6,316 nt of DNA from JAZLDV01 sp045614925 (GTDB lineage Bacteria; Bacillota_I; Bacilli_A; Erysipelotrichales; Coprobacillaceae), in NCBI GenBank assembly GCA_045614925.1, contig JAZLDV010000014.1, positions 1 to 6,316 on the forward strand, written 5' to 3'. Position numbers and translations under genes: made by a program. This document shows, one piece after another, positions 6,215-6,316 of the stretch. The notes beneath the pieces were generated by a model. The model did no database searches and was not told the origin of the DNA. It saw only the letters and a program-made list of their open reading frames with translations. Each line of letters starts with the position of its first letter. Positions within the stretch are counted from its first letter, which is position 1.

Positions 6215-6316
6215 TTATCCTAACCAAGCACCTGTTGATGAGAATTTTTGAACTTTACCATCAATTGTTACAGTTCCTGTTACCATTGCACCATTATCTG
6301 TGAAATAGTACCAGAT
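6215..6316 (-). CDS. C-terminal end of a protein with cell-wall-binding (choline-binding-like) repeats
   Basis: Only the last 33 codons and the TAA stop (6217-6215) are inside the window; the N-terminal part lies to the right. The residues read IWYYFTDNGAMVTGTVTIDG, then KVQKFSSTGAWLG. WYYF-DNGAMVTG followed by IDGK and F-S-TGAW is the pattern of CW_1/glucan-binding repeats, beta-hairpin units rich in Trp, Tyr and Gly that hold proteins to teichoic acid choline or other wall glycans. The protein is therefore probably secreted and wall-attached. Its main domain (hydrolase, adhesin or other) cannot be seen. A strong terminator directly follows, so it is the last gene of its transcript. Confidence 0.75.
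   Translation of the reverse strand: MWYYFTDNGAMVTGTVTIDGKVQKFSSTGAWLG

Overview
The window comes from a low-GC Gram-positive bacterium of the Bacillota, most likely a gut or oral member of the Erysipelotrichia or a related group. The reasons are the AT-rich codon use (intergenic DNA is close to pure A/T), AGGAG-type ribosome binding sites, hairpin-plus-T-run terminators, a CcpA-type cre-like site, a CpsC/CpsD pair split into two proteins as in Gram-positives, and a choline-binding-like cell-wall repeat at the right edge. TGG is used for Trp in the conserved motifs, so the standard code applies. The taxon is an inference. Every supported gene lies on the minus strand, so transcription runs from right to left.

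Right edge (6215-6316): the last 33 residues of a protein ending in a cell-wall-binding repeat, followed by a strong terminator (6178-6207). Positions 6086-6147 hold an extended -10 promoter and the ribosome binding site for a compact two-gene operon. It encodes a CpsC/Wzz-like membrane adaptor (5345-6085, TTG start) and a CpsD/Wze-like bacterial tyrosine kinase (4679-5341) with a C-terminal tyrosine cluster. The operon closes with a terminator hairpin that starts inside the kinase stop codon (4655-4680). No sugar-polymer genes lie between this promoter and this terminator.

Positions 4386-4678 are an AT-rich regulatory stretch. It carries a plausible sigma-A promoter (4449-4477), a cre-like site over the start of transcription (4430-4444), an 11-bp inverted repeat bracketing the promoter (4425-4435 and 4471-4481), a possible 8-codon leader peptide whose stop overlaps the next start, and an upstream dyad of unknown role (4617-4644).

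Positions 1-4385 are one uninterrupted reading frame of at least 1461 residues, open at the window edge. It is a secreted, multidomain LacZ-type family GH2 beta-galactosidase. All five LacZ domains and both catalytic glutamates are present. A LamG/concanavalin-like domain of roughly 200 residues is inserted inside the catalytic barrel region, and the C-terminus adds a beta-sandwich and the start of what looks like an NPCBM carbohydrate-binding module.

Together the genes suggest a cell-surface neighbourhood: a wall-bound protein, a polysaccharide-assembly phospho-switch and an exported galactosidase probably under catabolite control. Each is a separate transcription unit, so a shared job is only a guess. 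No novel multi-gene system is visible. The most notable items are the galactosidase architecture, its promoter layout and the isolated kinase/adaptor operon.
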